A stretch of 9,810 nucleotides of DNA. Source: Patescibacteria group bacterium (GTDB taxonomy: Bacteria > Patescibacteriota > Gracilibacteria > BD1-5 > UBA2023). The position numbers and the translations under genes are program-made. The stretch is from assembly GCA_030836665.1 (NCBI GenBank), contig JAUPLX010000008.1, positions 1 through 9,810 of the forward strand, read 5' to 3'. Positions 1 to 7,500 of the stretch are shown here, piece by piece (position 1 is the stretch's first letter; the number at the start of each line of letters is the position of its first letter). Under the pieces are notes generated by a model, which was not told where the DNA came from, did no database searches, and saw only the letters and a list, made by a program, of their open reading frames with translations.

Positions 1-146
1 AAAAGGGCATCAAAACGGTGGATATCGACATTCCCGAGGGTTCCGAAGTATCGAACCTCCGGTCGTATCTCGCGGAACATGCCGAGGAATCCAAAGACGC
101 CGAGCTTTCCGCTTCGGAAAAAATCCTCCGGAGGGTCGGATTCTAA
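1..146 (+). CDS. C-terminal end of an unidentified protein (partial)
   Basis: The third base of the window opens a frame of 47 codons that ends in TAA at 144-146; the start lies to the left. The visible tail is charged, begins with a short stretch rich in Val, Ile and Asp, continues with an acidic Glu/Ala/Ser-rich part and finishes with the residues ILRRVGF. It looks like real protein: balanced composition, and the frame ends only 7 bases before the stop of the convergent HD gene, so the two genes fit together without overlap. I do not recognise the family, and 47 residues are too few to assign a function. No hairpin terminator lies between the two convergent stops. Confidence 0.6.
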   Translation, partial: KGIKTVDIDIPEGSEVSNLRSYLAEHAEESKDAELSASEKILRRVGF

Positions 147-153
147 TGGGGTC

Positions 154-1293
154 CTACTTCAAAATGTCCTCAAGATTTTCCTCGAACGGATCGACCGCGT
201 GGCGGAAGAGGTAGGCGACCGAAGGATTTTCGAATTTGTGGAGGTTCTTCCGGATTTTCCGGTAGACGTGGGCGAATTCTTCGCTGTTCGCCGCCTCAAT
301 CTTCGCTTCAAAGAGGGCAGAAAACACGTCCGCGAGCTTTACGAGGTTCCCGTTGTCGCAATCCCACGGATGGAGCATGCGCTTTTTCAATTCCGCCGCG
401 AATGGCTGATTCCGGATATGTTCGATGAGGTATTCTTCCACCATTTCCTCTTCGATTTCCGCAAGAAGGTCTTCGAATCCGGGAACCGATTTCTTCGTCG
501 GCGTAATGACGTCGCCCGTAATCGCTTCCGGGATGTCGTGGTAGAGGGCGGTCGTCATAATGTCGGTAACCGCATCCTCGCTCAGACCTTCAGCGTTTCC
601 GATGAGGTAGGAAATATAGAAAATGAAGAACAAGTGCGACATGACCGATACCGGGTGGGTGCGGCGCATGTGGTTCCAGCGGAAGCTCGATTGGAGGCGG
701 CGGATGGCGAGGAGGTAGAGTTCGCTTTCCGCATGGTCTACCGGATCGAGGGCGAGATATTTGCGCAGTTCGGCATATTCCGACGAGAGGTAGCGTTCGC
801 GAATGTCGGACATCGGACGCTCGAACGAACGGAAATAGACGAAATTGCTCGTGAAAGCTTCTTGGTACGAAACCCAATTTTTCGAGAACTGGTAGATTTT
901 TTCTTCCAGAATTTTTTCGGAATTCGGACGACGGTAGGTTTCGACGTCTTTACGAACGAAGTCGGGCAAATCCCAAGCGAGCAGACGGTCGTAGGCGACG
1001 TCGGAGAGTTTCTGGTAGATAGCGGGGTTTTTCGTTTTCACGTGCTGTTTCACTTCGTTCGATATGTCCGAATGGAGAAACGTCGAAAACGAAGAAAAGA
1101 GCGCACGGCGGTATAGGTAGCCGATATCGACCTTCGTTCCGGTTTCGGCTTCGTACGAAAGCGCGACGAGATGGGCGACGTGGAGCGAGAATGCCACGTT
1201 GTCGGTGGCGGTTACCTGTTCTACGCGGGGGAAATTATTCCAGCGGTAGGTGGAGAGGCCTCGGAAAGCGAGGGAAACGGTATAGCCGAGCAT
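154..1293 (-). CDS. Tandem HD-domain (YfbR/HD_3-like) phosphohydrolase, N-terminal copy degenerate
   Basis: A 379-residue protein ending in TAG. The C-terminal half carries a complete HD-type metal-site pattern: an RW pair at 205-206, His220, the HD pair at 252-253 followed by Glu256 and a TGD motif (259-261), Lys267, and a distal Asp322 in the motif LVKLADVFSAL. This resembles the YfbR/HD_3 group, whose characterised members are metal-dependent phosphohydrolases, including 5'-deoxynucleotidases. The N-terminal half repeats the layout (RWN at 17-19, then a helical stretch with His38 and His41), but the HD pair is replaced by Ser67-Ser68 and the distal Asp seems lost. It is therefore probably a structural or regulatory pseudo-domain. 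The start is 5 bases after the rluD-like stop, so the two genes are likely one transcript. There is no Shine-Dalgarno sequence. The substrate is unknown; a nucleotide is a guess from the family and from ndk nearby. Confidence 0.8.
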   Translation of the reverse strand: MLGYTVSLAFRGLSTYRWNNFPRVEQVTATDNVAFSLHVAHLVALSYEAETGTKVDIGYLYRRALFSSFSTFLHSDISNEVKQHVKTKNPAIYQKLSDVAYDRLLAWDLPDFVRKDVETYRRPNSEKILEEKIYQFSKNWVSYQEAFTSNFVYFRSFERPMSDIRERYLSSEYAELRKYLALDPVDHAESELYLLAIRRLQSSFRWNHMRRTHPVSVMSHLFFIFYISYLIGNAEGLSEDAVTDIMTTALYHDIPEAITGDVITPTKKSVPGFEDLLAEIEEEMVEEYLIEHIRNQPFAAELKKRMLHPWDCDNGNLVKLADVFSALFEAKIEAANSEEFAHVYRKIRKNLHKFENPSVAYLFRHAVDPFEENLEDILK

Positions 1294-1298
1294 GGGAA

Positions 1299-2294
1299 TT
1301 ATGGTTGGAATTCGTGGATTTCGACCGTATTTTTCGAATATTTCGCGAGTCCTTCGGGGTCGAACGCGAGAAGATCGGGCTTGAGCGCCGCCGTAAAGCG
1401 GTAATGCTTATTGAAGAGCGCGAACGAAATCGAATAGGCGTGGAGCCATTGCCGGGAAAGCCCGTGCGATTCCTCGGCGACGCGGTTGGCCTTTTCGTTC
1501 CCGTAGACCTTGTCCGCGAGAATGGGATGTCCGATGGTAGCGAGATGCACGCGGATCTGATGGGTACGGCCAGTCAGGAGATTCACTTCGAAGAGGCCGT
1601 ATTTCCCTTCCACTCCCCTTTCCAAAACGGTGAATTCCGTCTTGGCGATCTTCGGATTGATGGGATTCGTCACCGTCATTCGGATGCGGCTTTCCGGTTC
1701 CCTGCCGATGTACGATTCGATATATCCGGAGTCCTCTTTCGGCGCGCCGAGCGAAAGCGCGAGGTACGTCTTCTTAATGCGGCGGTCGTGGAAGGATTTA
1801 TGGAGCGAGGTCATCGCGCGGTCGTTCTTGGCGATGACGATGATGCCCGAGGTATCCTTGTCAAGGCGGTGGACGATACCCGGACGCTCCACTCCCCCGA
1901 TTACCGAAAGTTCTCCGAAATGGTGGAGGAGCGCATTGACGAGGGTTCCCGAATTTCCGCCTTCTCCCATGACCGGATGAGTATTTTGAAAAGGATCCTT
2001 GTTGATGATGGCGAAGTCGGCGTTCTCGAAGACGATATCGAGCGGAATGTCTTCGGCCTCGAATTTTCCCGGTTCGCTTTTCCATTCTATCGCGATGACG
2101 TCCTTGGCATAAACCTTCTTGTTTTTATCTATCACCTGTCCATTCACTTTCACGAATCCCTTGTCGATGAGGCGCTGGATGTTCGAGCGGGACCTTTCCG
2201 GATATTGGCTCGCCAAAAAAGTATCGATGCGGCGGGTTTCGCGGCTCGACAAATGGAGGGAGAATTCGGTTATGGATCCGGGGAAGGGATTCAT
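1299..2294 (-). CDS. rluD: RluA/RluD-family 23S rRNA pseudouridine synthase
   Basis: A 331-residue protein ending in TAA. An N-terminal S4 RNA-binding domain (about 20-70, with RSRSNIQRLIDKGFVKVNG) precedes the catalytic domain. The family signature HRLDKDTSG is at 142-150 with catalytic Asp145, followed by GRTHQIRVH (242-250) and QWLHA (282-286). These enzymes isomerise specific uridines to pseudouridine; RluD acts on helix 69 of 23S rRNA, but RluA and RluC relatives share these motifs, so the target is uncertain. The segment that usually reads NKPxG...HP is here NKDPFQNTHP. The open frame runs back to an ATG at 2381, but that would overlap the ndk 3' end and translate through the terminator hairpin at 2307-2339; the ATG at 2294 is therefore preferred and gives a normal-length protein. 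No Shine-Dalgarno sequence is visible. The HD gene follows after 5 bases. Confidence 0.93.
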   Translation of the reverse strand: MNPFPGSITEFSLHLSSRETRRIDTFLASQYPERSRSNIQRLIDKGFVKVNGQVIDKNKKVYAKDVIAIEWKSEPGKFEAEDIPLDIVFENADFAIINKDPFQNTHPVMGEGGNSGTLVNALLHHFGELSVIGGVERPGIVHRLDKDTSGIIVIAKNDRAMTSLHKSFHDRRIKKTYLALSLGAPKEDSGYIESYIGREPESRIRMTVTNPINPKIAKTEFTVLERGVEGKYGLFEVNLLTGRTHQIRVHLATIGHPILADKVYGNEKANRVAEESHGLSRQWLHAYSISFALFNKHYRFTAALKPDLLAFDPEGLAKYSKNTVEIHEFQP

Positions 2295-2306
2295 GGAGCG
2301 GAAATA

Positions 2307-2339
2307 AAAAAAGAGGGGCGTTCGAGGCCCCTCTTTTTT
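2307..2339 (-). terminator. Rho-independent terminator after ndk
   Basis: Perfect 13-bp inverted repeat (2307-2319 and 2327-2339) with a GC core GAGGGGC/GCCCCTC and a 7-base loop. On the minus strand the stem ends in a run of six to seven T. It begins 4 bases past the ndk stop codon, and the A/T flanks would let it work in either direction. Because it sits between ndk and the rluD-like gene, the latter needs its own promoter or read-through. Confidence 0.9.
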
Positions 2340-2343
2340 GAGA

Positions 2344-2781
2344 TTAGTCGATGAGGGTTCGTTCGTACGAGTGGAGTTCACCGGCTTTGAAGAAGCGCGC
2401 GAGTTCCTTAGCGGCGGTCTCCTCGCTATCGGAGGAATGGATGATGTTGTTGTCGATGGACTTCGCGAAGTCTCCGCGGATGGTTCCCGGAAGCGCGTCG
2501 GCCGGATTGGTCGCGCCGCAAAGCTGGCGAACGACCTTGACGACTTCGTGCCCTTCGAGCGCGAGGGCGACGATCGGGGACGACTTCATATAGGAAACGA
2601 TGGACGGAAAGAACGGCTTGTCCGCAAGGAAATCGTAGTGTTCGCCGATAACCGCGTCGTCGAGCTGGATCATCTTGAGTCCGATGATCTTAAGCCCCTT
2701 CCGTTCGAAACGGGAGAGGATTTCGCCGACGAGCGATTTCTGGACGGCGTCCGGCTTCAGGAGGATGAGAGTCTTCTGCAT
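2344..2781 (-). CDS. ndk: Nucleoside diphosphate kinase
   Basis: A 145-residue protein ending in TAA, full length for the family (about 135-150). It transfers the gamma-phosphate between nucleoside tri- and diphosphates through a phosphohistidine, balancing NTP and dNTP pools in the cytoplasm. Signature residues are present: the N-terminal LLKPDAV with Lys10, Arg86 before GATNPADA, GTIRGDFA with Arg102, and NIIHSSDS with the phosphorylated His115. The usual Gly after this His (NxxHGSD) is Ser116, a modest variation that leaves the catalytic residue intact. Followed at once by a strong terminator, so probably monocistronic or the last gene of a unit. Upstream lie a good sigma-70-type promoter and a second AT-rich hexamer that could give a leaderless message; there is no Shine-Dalgarno sequence. 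Confidence 0.96.
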   Translation of the reverse strand: MQKTLILLKPDAVQKSLVGEILSRFERKGLKIIGLKMIQLDDAVIGEHYDFLADKPFFPSIVSYMKSSPIVALALEGHEVVKVVRQLCGATNPADALPGTIRGDFAKSIDNNIIHSSDSEETAAKELARFFKAGELHSYERTLID

Positions 2782-2808
2782 GGGGGAATATTAAGAAATT
2801 TCGGGCGG

Positions 2809-2836
2809 ATTATATGGGAAGAGTCCGTAAAATCAA
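2809..2836 (-). promoter_or_regulatory. Promoter for ndk
   Basis: On the minus strand TTGATT (2831-2836) and the perfect consensus TATAAT (2809-2814) are separated by 16 bases, in the 69-base gap between the 205-residue gene and ndk. Transcription would start near 2802, giving a leader of about 20 bases. A second candidate -10, TAATAT at 2788-2793, would start transcription at the A of the ndk ATG. Confidence 0.65.
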
Positions 2837-2850
2837 GGTCAAAACACCCA

Positions 2851-3468
2851 TTACGCCCCGCTTTCCGTAAAAATCGGACTCTCAAGAATCTCGAGGACGC
2901 GGGTTTTGAAAACGTACCCCTTCCCTTCGATATCCCCCTCGTACGCTCCGACTTCCCCCGAGAGGAACAGTTTTTCAAATATCCGCCGGACGGGAAATAC
3001 GGTCTCTTCGGTTTTTTCGTCACATACGGGAACGAAGCTCGAACCGGATCGCAAAGGTTTTCCAAAAGCGAAACGGGAAACCGCGTCGAAAAAAGGAATC
3101 TTCCGGGATGCGGTGCCGGAACGGCGGAACTCATCGGAAATTCCAATGAAGAACAGGTACGATGCCGGGCGTTCTTCTCGGAGCGAATCCCCTATTTCCC
3201 CCCAGAATTCGGTCTTCCCTCCCCTTTCGCCGTATAGGTAAACCATGGATGATCCGCCCTTCTCCTGAAACGCGAGAAATACTTCGGAGCCTTCGTGGAA
3301 GGTCTTTAAAATCCGGAGGAAATCCCCCTTGCGGTATTTTTCGGAAGAAACGAAACGACTGGAGTACCCCTCGAACTTCTCAACCGCGGGCACGGGCAAA
3401 TCCCGGTATCCTATGGGATATGCGAAGCACTTCGGAAGGTCTTCCTGGAGGATTCGTTTGAGATTCAT
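2851..3468 (-). CDS. Uncharacterised 205-residue protein
   Basis: Open frame ending in TAA. The frame extends to an ATG at 3573, but that would swallow both divergent promoters and start beyond the neighbouring gene's start; the ATG at 3466-3468 is chosen because an extended -10 promoter lies just upstream. The protein is rich in Phe, Tyr, Arg, Lys and Glu, has no signal peptide or membrane segment, and looks like a soluble globular alpha/beta protein. I see no catalytic motif I can name. A hydrophobic stretch SYLFFIGIS near residue 120, followed by a charged FRRSG, is weakly reminiscent of an acetyltransferase-like fold, but I would not assign it. It is divergent from the FemAB-like gene and upstream of ndk, with an independent promoter between it and ndk. 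Confidence 0.72.
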   Translation of the reverse strand: MNLKRILQEDLPKCFAYPIGYRDLPVPAVEKFEGYSSRFVSSEKYRKGDFLRILKTFHEGSEVFLAFQEKGGSSMVYLYGERGGKTEFWGEIGDSLREERPASYLFFIGISDEFRRSGTASRKIPFFDAVSRFAFGKPLRSGSSFVPVCDEKTEETVFPVRRIFEKLFLSGEVGAYEGDIEGKGYVFKTRVLEILESPIFTESGA

Positions 3469-3493
3469 GAAACAAAATCGAATGTTCCCGACG

Positions 3494-3522
3494 ATAGTAC
3501 CATAACGATGGGTTCGAGTAAA
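3494..3522 (-). promoter_or_regulatory. Extended -10 promoter for the 205-residue gene
   Basis: On the minus strand TTTACT (3517-3522), a 17-base spacer ending in TGG, and TACTAT (3494-3499) form an extended -10 promoter (TGn before the hexamer). The predicted start is near 3487, about 18 bases ahead of the chosen ATG. It lies back to back with the promoter of the divergent plus-strand gene. Confidence 0.55.
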
Positions 3523-3537
3523 ATAAGGGGGTCGGGC

Positions 3538-3564
3538 TTGCGCGCGAAGGAAACGGCTTATACT
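3538..3564 (+). promoter_or_regulatory. Promoter for the FemAB-like gene, probably leaderless
   Basis: A good -10 hexamer TATACT (3559-3564) lies 7 bases before the ATG at 3572, so the expected start site coincides with the start codon. The -35 is weak: TTGCGC (3538-3543) at 15 bases. No Shine-Dalgarno sequence fits between -10 and ATG, in keeping with a leaderless mRNA. Confidence 0.5.
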
Positions 3565-3571
3565 CCGATGC

Positions 3572-4474
3572 ATGGAAAAACTCCGTCGCGAAGAACTTCC
3601 GAAAGATTACCGGTATTACCGATCCCATTCGGAGACGTATTTTTCGTGGATTGCCCGCCATGCCGAAAAACACGGGGTGCGAACGGTGTTCGAAGACGGT
3701 TTTTACGGGCTCGTAGCACCCGTATTCGGCAAATGGCTTTGGACCGCGAGTTTTGAAAAAGGCGATTTCGAACCCACTCGGGAAGTTTTGGAAAAATACG
3801 GCTTCGAGCGCTGATGGGCGATGTGGTCACCCCTCCGAAAACCCAAGCCGGAAGGAAAAGGATGGTGGAAACTCCCCTCCTTCGCGGCGCATTTCTTCCA
3901 CCATTCCACCAGATCGGCGTTCTCAGTGCTCGATACTGCGGAGTATTGGAAGAAATGGGGAGTCGGCCCCCGCGGACACCGGAACAAGATTCGAAAACGG
4001 GTGGCGTCGGGGGAAATACGAATCGATACCGACGCCCCGCTCGAAGCGTTTCTCGAAGCGTACCGGAAAACGTCCGTCCCCCACGGATGGAAAAAATACC
4101 TTATCGCCCGTCAGGAATTCCTCTCAGGAAGGAAGGATGGGAATATTCGGACATTCCTCGCCTACGTCGGGGACGAACCGTTGGCATGAGCGGTATTCCT
4201 CGACGACGCGCCGACCAGTACGTATCTTATCGCCTTCCAGGACGCGAAAGCGAAACCCTACCATCTCGGACTCGCCATCGTGGATCGGTGGTTCGAGGAT
4301 TCCCTGGCGAAGGGGTTCGAATATCTCGATTTCGACCACATGCGCGGAAGGTTCGATCCCGCTTCGTATGACGGATATACCGAGTTCAAATCGGGTATCG
4401 CGGACTACGACGTCCGGTTCGAAGACGTCTGGATACGGTTTTTTAGAAAAAAGGGGGAACCAAGGATTCCATAA
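3572..4474 (+). CDS. FemAB/GNAT-type aminoacyltransferase read through two in-frame UGA codons (likely Gly)
   Basis: Reads as one 300-residue protein, ending in TAA, if UGA at codons 81 and 206 is sense. Under the standard code it breaks into three same-frame pieces, none a plausible protein alone. The C-terminal GNAT fold is clear: a basic RGHRNKIRKRVASG segment (134-147), AFLEAYRKT (159-167), then FLAYVGDEPLA-UGA-AVFLDD, matching the family pattern 'functional strand, G-[DE]-x-[PL]-[AV]-G, strand', so the second UGA replaces an expected Gly. Further on come KGFEYLDFD (248-256) and YTEFKSGIADY (269-279), typical FemAB/BioF2-like elements near the active site. FemAB-like proteins transfer amino acids from aminoacyl-tRNA to peptidoglycan precursors; related GNATs acylate other substrates, so the exact role is open. 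Length is slightly short for the family. The gene uses 22 ordinary Gly codons besides the two UGA. Decay to a pseudogene is less likely because no frameshift, TAA or TAG interrupts it. Confidence 0.85.
3812..3814 (+). other. In-frame UGA, codon 81 of the FemAB-like gene
   Basis: Follows KYGFER and precedes WAMWSPLRKP in the same frame. Gly gives a plausible ERGWAMW; Trp would give a less likely ERWWAMW. A stop here would leave an 80-residue fragment without the catalytic domain. Confidence 0.8.
4187..4189 (+). other. In-frame UGA, codon 206 of the FemAB-like gene, at a conserved Gly
   Basis: Sits in GDEPLA-UGA-AVFL, the position occupied by Gly in the FemAB/GNAT core motif. This codon is the best single indication in the window that UGA is read as glycine rather than tryptophan. 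Confidence 0.85.
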
Positions 4475-4486
4475 AGAGTATCTGCG

Positions 4487-4515
4487 AAAAAGACCGGGAA
4501 TCCCCCGGTCTTTTT
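4487..4515. terminator. Bidirectional terminator between convergent genes
   Basis: Perfect 12-bp stem (4487-4498 and 4504-4515; GACCGGG/CCCGGTC core with A5/T5 ends) and a 5-base loop. It lies 12 bases past the plus-strand FemAB-like stop and 22 bases past the minus-strand surface-protein stop, with a T run on the exit side in both directions. Confidence 0.9.
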
Positions 4516-4537
4516 CTTCCTTTGACGGAACGCGGAA

Positions 4538-7500
4538 CTAAAACTCGAAGGTCCGAACGACCACCTTGGCGATTTCCGCACGGGTGATGTTATCGTTCGG
4601 GCGGAAGACGAGTTTTCCGGCAATCTGTTGTCCGTCGAAGATTCCGTATTTCTTCGCCGCCTCCACGAAGGTGAAGAGCGAATGTCCGGAAGCGACGTCC
4701 GAGAAACTCGGCCGATCCGGATTCACGGCGGATTTTCCTACGGCTTTCACGAGGATTTTCGCGATTTCCGCACGGGTGATCTTATCGTTCGGGCGGAATT
4801 TCGCGCTCTTCATGATGATTCCGTTGGATACGGCGTATTCCGCGTAGGTGGAATACCAAGCGCCCGCATCCACGTCCTCAAACGAGGAAACCGACGTCGC
4901 GATGGCGATGTCCCATCCTGCGGAATTGCCGACGATTTTCAGGAATTCGGCACGGGTAAGGGCATCGTCGGGACGGTACGCTTCGGTATTCCGAACGATG
5001 CCGCGCATGGCGAGGGTTTCGACGTACGAACGCGCCCAATTTCCCGTAATGTCGCGGAAAACCAATTCGGATTTGGAAAGAGTATCCGACGGAGCGTCTT
5101 CGGAAGCGGGTTCCGTAATGATGTCCAAAACGTCTTCCTCCATACTTGGGGAAGGAGTCGAACCGGAACTCGTTGCGGTCGTCGTACCCGTAGAAGTGGT
5201 CACGGGGGGAGTGGTCGTAACGGTGGACGAAGACGACGAGCCTCCTCCACCGCCACCGGCGGAACCTCCGCCCGAAGACGAAGTTTTGGTCGTAACGGTG
5301 AACGTATCGGAGACTCCTCCTATCGTCACCGCGACGTTTACCGCGGTCGAATACGCGGCGGCCGTAGTCGCCTTCGCTTTTACGGTATCGCCGTTATTGA
5401 CGGTACCCGTAGCGGTCGTATAGCTTCCGCCGTTCACGCTATAGGATCCTCCGGTGACGCTGATGGTCGAAGCCGCGTTGATACCGGAAACCGTGATGGC
5501 GGCGGATTCGATAATCGTGGAGAATTCCGATCCGGTGACGTCGGTAAACGAGAAGGCGTTCGGAGTGGTATCCGAAGGCGCCGCGAAACCGAAGAGGGAG
5601 AACTGGCTCGAAGAGAACGTACAGTTTCCCGAAGAGTCGACCGTACACTCCGCGAGGTAAGAATAGACGGTTCCTCCGTCGGTGGAACGGTATACCTTGA
5701 GCGTCGTTCCGGAAAAGGACGTTCCGACGTTGACGGTTACGGTCGCGGCACTGCCGCCCGTAAGGGTGAGTTCGGCGTTCGGACTACCGATTTGGTATAC
5801 GGTTCCGGTAAACGTGTATCCGGTGCCCGCACCGGTCGCCGTATTGGAGGTGGAGGTCGGGGCTTGGAAGTTTCCGTCCCAACTTCCGGATGCTGAAATC
5901 GTCAATCCGCTCATCGCCAGCTGGACGGATCCGGACGATCCGAGGCTCGTGATGACGAGGGTTCCGGTGTTCGTAAAGGTCGCGCCCGTGGAAGTCGCGC
6001 CGCTCAGGTACGCGGAGCCCGTGGCGGTAACCGTTCCGGAAGACGCGAGCACGTCGACGACTGCCGGGGTTTTGAAACTGGAAATTTCGGAAAGGCTTCC
6101 GGTGTTTCCGTCGGAAAGGCCGAACGTACGGTAATAGTAGGTAGTATCGGAGGAAAGACCGGTAAGCGGAATCTGGTGGGAAGTCGCGGCAGTCGAACCT
6201 ACGGCGGAAGAACCGAGCGATCCGGAATTCGTACCGTATTGCACGGACCCCGTGGCGACGAGATCGGTCGAGAACGCTATGACGGCCTCCGTCGAACCCG
6301 AGAGGGTCGCCGTCTGGTTCGTGGGAGCCGCGACGACGCGTATGAGATTGACCGAAACCGAACCGGTATTTCCGGAAAGGTCGGTAGCCACGGCTTCGAC
6401 CGCGTTATTCCCGGCGGTAAGCCCGGTAAGCGTGAGCGACCAGGTTCCCGAAGAAACCTGCGCGGGGTTTCCGTTGACCGAGACTCCGGCGATTCCGCCG
6501 GTATCCGTAACCGATCCGGTGAGAGATGCGGTCGATCCGGTAACGTTCTGATTGTCGGTATGCGATCCTACCGTTACCACGGGATTGTCGGTATCCGTGA
6601 CGGAAACCGTATACGCAAGGGTATTGGAAGCGGCGGCGTTCGGGTTTCCGGCTTCGTCGGTGAACGTGCCGGTTCCGATGGAAACCGTCATCGCCCCGGA
6701 ATACGACGACGGGGTTACCGTAAACGAATATCCGGTAGAACTCGTAGGCGTGAGGGAACTCGCGATACCGTTGGTAACTGAAATATCCCCCAAGATGAAC
6801 CCGGTAGCGGTTTCGGAGAATTCGACGTCCACCGAGATGGCCCCGCTAATGGTCGACGGAGCCGAAGAAGAAAGAACTGCCGTAGGAGCGGTCGGATCGA
6901 ACGACACGCTCGAAGAGTCGGTCGTGGACGTTACCGTATCCCCGGCATTTCCGAGAAGGTCCGAAAAATCAATGGCGAACGTCGCGCCGGAGACGGATCC
7001 AGTGGACGTGACCGTTCCCGTCGCGGTCCACGAAGCCCCGCTTCCGGCTACGGTAAGCGGACTTCCGTTATTGACTCCCGACATGGTGGCGGTAACGCCC
7101 GTGAGCGATTCGCTTCCGGTGAAAGTAATCGTAACGGTGTCGCCGGTCTTGGCGAGCGCTCCGGAAATCGAGTTGCCCGAGGCTACCGAAACGCTCGGAA
7201 GGGTGGGCTTGAAGTCGAACGTCGTAAAGTGGGACGCTTCGAAGAAACAGGTCTGTTCGCCGCCCATGCCGACGGCACAGGTAACGTTAGAGAGCATTCC
7301 CGAAGAATCGAGGACGTTCCCTTCGTTGTCTTTCACGACGATGGCGCTCGGATCCAAAGATCCGGAAGCGAATACCTGGCTTGAGAAATAGACCTCGATG
7401 GTAGCTCCGGCACTTTGGAATATCGAACCCGATGCCGTAGATCCGGAAGATACCGTCAGACCTACGTAGCCACCCGACATGTCGAGGTAGCTGCCGAGAT

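Noticed and set aside
2295..2381. N-terminal extension of the RluD-like protein from an ATG at 2381
   Set aside because: It would overlap the end of ndk and encode protein across the terminator hairpin; the 29 extra residues do not resemble the family, and the ATG at 2294 gives a normal length.
79..3237. Plus-strand open frames opposite the HD, rluD-like, ndk and 205-residue genes (79-1116, 1191-2354, 2338-3237)
   Set aside because: They mirror well-supported minus-strand genes, run across gene borders and terminators, and have Arg/Phe/Glu-rich composition typical of antisense shadows.
3469..3573. N-terminal extension of the 205-residue protein from an ATG at 3573
   Set aside because: It would run through both divergent promoters and overlap the neighbouring start; the extra residues are unlike the rest of the protein.
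3812..4189. UGA as selenocysteine or tryptophan
   Set aside because: Neither site resembles a selenocysteine redox motif, and I saw no obvious SECIS-like hairpin. Trp at codon 206 would break the conserved small residue of the GNAT core, while Gly fits.
3572..4474. The FemAB-like gene as a decaying pseudogene
   Set aside because: Both interruptions are TGA and there is no frameshift, TAA or TAG in 900 bases; one TGA lies at an expected Gly and no gene in the window uses TGA as a stop. Not fully excluded without related sequences.
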